NCBI GenBank assembly: GCA_030729445.1
Contig: JANQXJ010000076.1
Span: 1-6,473, forward strand
Origin: Limnohabitans sp.
Lineage (GTDB): Bacteria; Pseudomonadota; Gammaproteobacteria; Burkholderiales; Burkholderiaceae_C
DNA: 6,473 nt
Reading direction: 5' to 3'
The notes under the pieces are model-generated. The model ran no database searches, was not told the DNA's origin, and was given only the letters and a program-made list of their open reading frames with translations. A program made the translations under genes and the position numbers. Below are positions 4,066 to 6,473 of the stretch, piece after piece; position 1 is the stretch's first letter, and every line of letters starts with the position of its first letter.

Positions 4066-6473
4066 ATGACCCAGTTCGCCAAAGAAACACTGCCCATCAG
4101 TTTGGAAGAGGAAATGCGGCGCAGCTACCTCGATTACGCCATGAGCGTGATTGTGGGCCGCGCCCTGCCGGATGCACGCGACGGCCTAAAACCCGTCCAT
4201 CGCCGGGTCTTGTTCGCCATGCACGAGTTGAACAACGACTGGAACCGCCCTTATAAGAAGTCAGCCCGTATCGTGGGTGACGTGATTGGTAAATACCACC
4301 CCCACGGTGACCAGTCGGTGTACGACACCATCGTGCGCATGGCCCAAGACTTTTCCATGCGCCACATGTTGGTGGATGGTCAAGGCAATTTCGGCTCGGT
4401 GGACGGCGACAACGCGGCGGCCATGCGTTACACCGAAATCCGTTTGGCCAAAATTGCCCACGAAATGCTGGCCGACATCGACAAGGAAACCGTTGACTTC
4501 GGCCCCAACTACGATGGCTCCGAAAAAGAACCGCTGGTTTTACCCTCGCGCCTGCCCAACCTGCTGATCAACGGCTCGGGCGGTATTGCTGTCGGTATGG
4601 CCACCAACATCCCGCCGCATAATCTGAATGAGGTGGTCGACGCGTGCCTACACCTGCTGCGCAACCCCGAAGCGTCCATCGACGAGCTGATGGAAATTGT
4701 GCCCGCGCCCGACTTCCCCACAGGGGCCATCATTTACGGCATGACGGGTGTCAAGGAAGGCTACCGCACGGGTCGTGGCCGCGTGGTCATGCGGGCCAAG
4801 TGCCATTTTGAAGACATCGACAAGGGCCAACGCCAGTGCATCGTGGTCGACGAGCTGCCCTACCAGGTCAACAAAAAGACCTTGCAAGAGCGCATGGCCG
4901 AATTGGTCCACGAAAAAAAGATCGAGGACATCAGCCACATTCAAGACGAGTCCGATAAGTCGGGCATGCGCTTGGTGATCGAACTCAAGCGCGGCGCGGT
5001 GCCTGAGGTGGTGCTGAACAACCTGTTCAAGCAAACCCAGCTGCAAGACACTTTCGGCATGAACATGGTGGCCCTGATTGACGGCCAGCCCAAGCTGTGC
5101 AACCTCAAAGACCTGATCCAGGTTTTCTTGCAGCACCGCCGCGAAGTGGTGACACGCCGCACTGTGTTCGAGCTGCGCAAAGCGCGTGACCGGGGCCATG
5201 TGCTCGAAGGCTTGGCGGTGGCTTTGGCCAACATCGACGACTTCATCGCCATCATCCGTGGCGCTCCCACACCCCCCGTGGCCAAGGCCGAGTTGATGAC
5301 CCGCGCCTGGGACAGCCAGATGGTGCGCACCATGCTGACCCGCGCCCGCGACGACGGCTCGGTGGTGAACGCCGACGACTACCGCCCCGAAGGACTGGAA
5401 CGTGAATACGGTTTGGGCCAAGACGGCCTGTACCGACTGTCTGAGACACAAGCCCAAGAGATTTTGCAGATGCGTCTGCAGCGCTTGACCGGACTGGAAC
5501 AAGACAAGATCGTGGCCGAGTACAAAGAGGTCATGTCCGAGATTGAAGACCTGCTGGACATTCTGGCCAAACCTGCACGCGTCTCGACCATCATTGGTGA
5601 CGAGTTGGGCACTGTGCGCCAAGAATTTGGCCAGACCAAGATCGGCACCCGCCGCAGCGAAATCGAGCACAGCGCACAAGACCTGTCGACCGAAGACCTG
5701 ATCACACCCACCGACATGGTCGTGACCCTGTCACACAGCGGTTACATCAAGAGCCAACCCCTTGGTGAATACCGTGCACAAAAACGTGGCGGACGCGGCA
5801 AACAAGCGGCGGCCACCAAAGAAGACGACTGGATCGACCAACTCTTCATCGCCAACACACACGACTATTTGCTGTGCTTCTCCAACCGGGGCCGTTTGTA
5901 TTGGCTCAAAGTCTGGGAAGTGCCTGCAGGCTCGCGCGGTTCACGCGGTCGCCCGATCGTCAACATGTTCCCGCTTCAAGAAGGCGAAAAGATCAACGTG
6001 GTGTTGGCCCTCACGGGCGAAGCACGCACCTTCCCGGATAACCAATATGTTTTCATGGCCACCTCCATGGGCACGGTCAAGAAGACATCCTTGGACGAAT
6101 TCAGCAACCCACGCAAGGGCGGCATCATTGCTGTCAACTTGGACGAAGGCGACTTCCTTGTAGGTGCGGCGTTGACCGACGGCCAACACGACGTGATGTT
6201 GTTCAGCGACGGCGGCAAGGCCGTGCGTTTTGACGAAAACGATGTGCGCCCATTGGGACGCAGCGCCCGTGGCGTGCGCGGCATGATGATCGAGGACCAC
6301 CAAAGCGTGATCGCCATGCTGGTGTCTGAACAAGAAGATCCTGCCGCTGCTGCAGACGACACCGTTGCCCGTGCGAGCGTTTTGACCGCCACCGAAAACG
6401 GCTACGGCAAACGCACCAACATCAGCGAATACACCCGCCACGGCCGTGGCACCAAGGGCATGATCGCCATCCA
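4066..6473 (+). CDS. gyrA: DNA gyrase subunit A (GyrA), 3' end beyond window edge
   Basis: GyrA is the DNA-cleaving and DNA-wrapping subunit of the A2B2 gyrase that introduces negative supercoils. The frame is open for 802 codons, of roughly 860-900 expected. The N-terminus (SLEEEMRRSYLDYAMSVIVG, 12-31) is typical, and the catalytic tyrosine in AAMRYTEIRL is Tyr122, the same number as in E. coli, which supports the ATG at 4066. The winged-helix, tower and coiled-coil parts occupy about 30-525; the C-terminal pinwheel follows, with the GyrA box as QKRGGRG (572-578), which marks GyrA rather than ParC. A variable acidic loop is seen at about 755-769. In the quinolone-resistance region, position 83 is Gln and 84 Ser (HGDQSVYD), with Asp87 intact. 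No Shine-Dalgarno sequence precedes the ATG, and an in-frame ATG at 4027 would add 13 residues that E. coli GyrA lacks. It is transcribed divergently from ompA. Confidence 0.98.
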   Translation, partial: MTQFAKETLPISLEEEMRRSYLDYAMSVIVGRALPDARDGLKPVHRRVLFAMHELNNDWNRPYKKSARIVGDVIGKYHPHGDQSVYDTIVRMAQDFSMRHMLVDGQGNFGSVDGDNAAAMRYTEIRLAKIAHEMLADIDKETVDFGPNYDGSEKEPLVLPSRLPNLLINGSGGIAVGMATNIPPHNLNEVVDACLHLLRNPEASIDELMEIVPAPDFPTGAIIYGMTGVKEGYRTGRGRVVMRAKCHFEDIDKGQRQCIVVDELPYQVNKKTLQERMAELVHEKKIEDISHIQDESDKSGMRLVIELKRGAVPEVVLNNLFKQTQLQDTFGMNMVALIDGQPKLCNLKDLIQVFLQHRREVVTRRTVFELRKARDRGHVLEGLAVALANIDDFIAIIRGAPTPPVAKAELMTRAWDSQMVRTMLTRARDDGSVVNADDYRPEGLEREYGLGQDGLYRLSETQAQEILQMRLQRLTGLEQDKIVAEYKEVMSEIEDLLDILAKPARVSTIIGDELGTVRQEFGQTKIGTRRSEIEHSAQDLSTEDLITPTDMVVTLSHSGYIKSQPLGEYRAQKRGGRGKQAAATKEDDWIDQLFIANTHDYLLCFSNRGRLYWLKVWEVPAGSRGSRGRPIVNMFPLQEGEKINVVLALTGEARTFPDNQYVFMATSMGTVKKTSLDEFSNPRKGGIIAVNLDEGDFLVGAALTDGQHDVMLFSDGGKAVRFDENDVRPLGRSARGVRGMMIEDHQSVIAMLVSEQEDPAAAADDTVARASVLTATENGYGKRTNISEYTRHGRGTKGMIAI

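Noticed and set aside
3497..4069. 190-codon plus-strand open frame rich in Gly/Ala opposite ompA
   Set aside because: Its low-complexity Gly/Ala stretch is the reverse of the OmpA Pro/Ala linker codons, and it runs through the intergenic region into the gyrA start.
4648..5679. 343-codon minus-strand open frame opposite gyrA
   Set aside because: It is the antisense shadow of gyrA, whose plus-strand translation matches gyrase throughout; the predicted protein is a His/Val/Gln/Leu-rich sequence without domain features.

Overview
The window looks like ordinary chromosomal DNA from a betaproteobacterium, most likely a member of the Burkholderiales and plausibly of the family Comamonadaceae. Three things point there: the tmRNA tag reads ANDERFALAA, the OmpA-family protein has the Trp-rich head and OmpA C-terminal domain seen in Bordetella-type relatives, and the GyrA and UbiG sequences are of proteobacterial type. 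The family and genus assignment is inference, because no search was possible. No mobile element, CRISPR array, phage gene or defence system is visible.

Layout, left to right. Positions 1-1097 (minus strand) hold the N-terminal 365 residues of an amidase-signature enzyme that runs off the left edge. A short spacer and a strong hairpin terminator (1238-1269) separate it from the tmRNA gene ssrA (1277-1665, minus), whose ends, tag reading frame and acceptor stem can all be read directly. Next, on the same strand, are a HAD phosphatase of the Gph/MupP type (1679-2344) and the ubiquinone O-methyltransferase gene ubiG (2347-3057), only 2 nt apart. Upstream of these, after another strong terminator (3104-3131), is an OmpA-family envelope protein (3151-3834). 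A 231-bp divergent intergenic region (3835-4065) carries several palindromes and repeats. gyrA (DNA gyrase subunit A) starts at 4066 on the plus strand and runs off the right edge after 802 codons.

The genes are housekeeping functions rather than one pathway: DNA supercoiling (gyrA), cell-envelope anchoring (ompA), quinone synthesis (ubiG), phosphate-ester clean-up or peptidoglycan recycling (gph/mupP) and ribosome rescue (ssrA). Transcription of the leftward block probably starts in the 3835-4065 region for ompA and is partly stopped by the 3104-3131 hairpin. ubiG and gph are likely co-transcribed, and ssrA appears to have its own promoter inside the end of gph.

No previously undescribed system could be supported. 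The points most worth a second look are the Gln at GyrA position 83, the likely MupP identity of the 'gph' gene, the Trp-based nonapeptide repeats that replace a beta-barrel in the OmpA protein, the matched palindromes between ompA and gyrA, and the ssrA promoter and hairpins fused to the gph stop codon.
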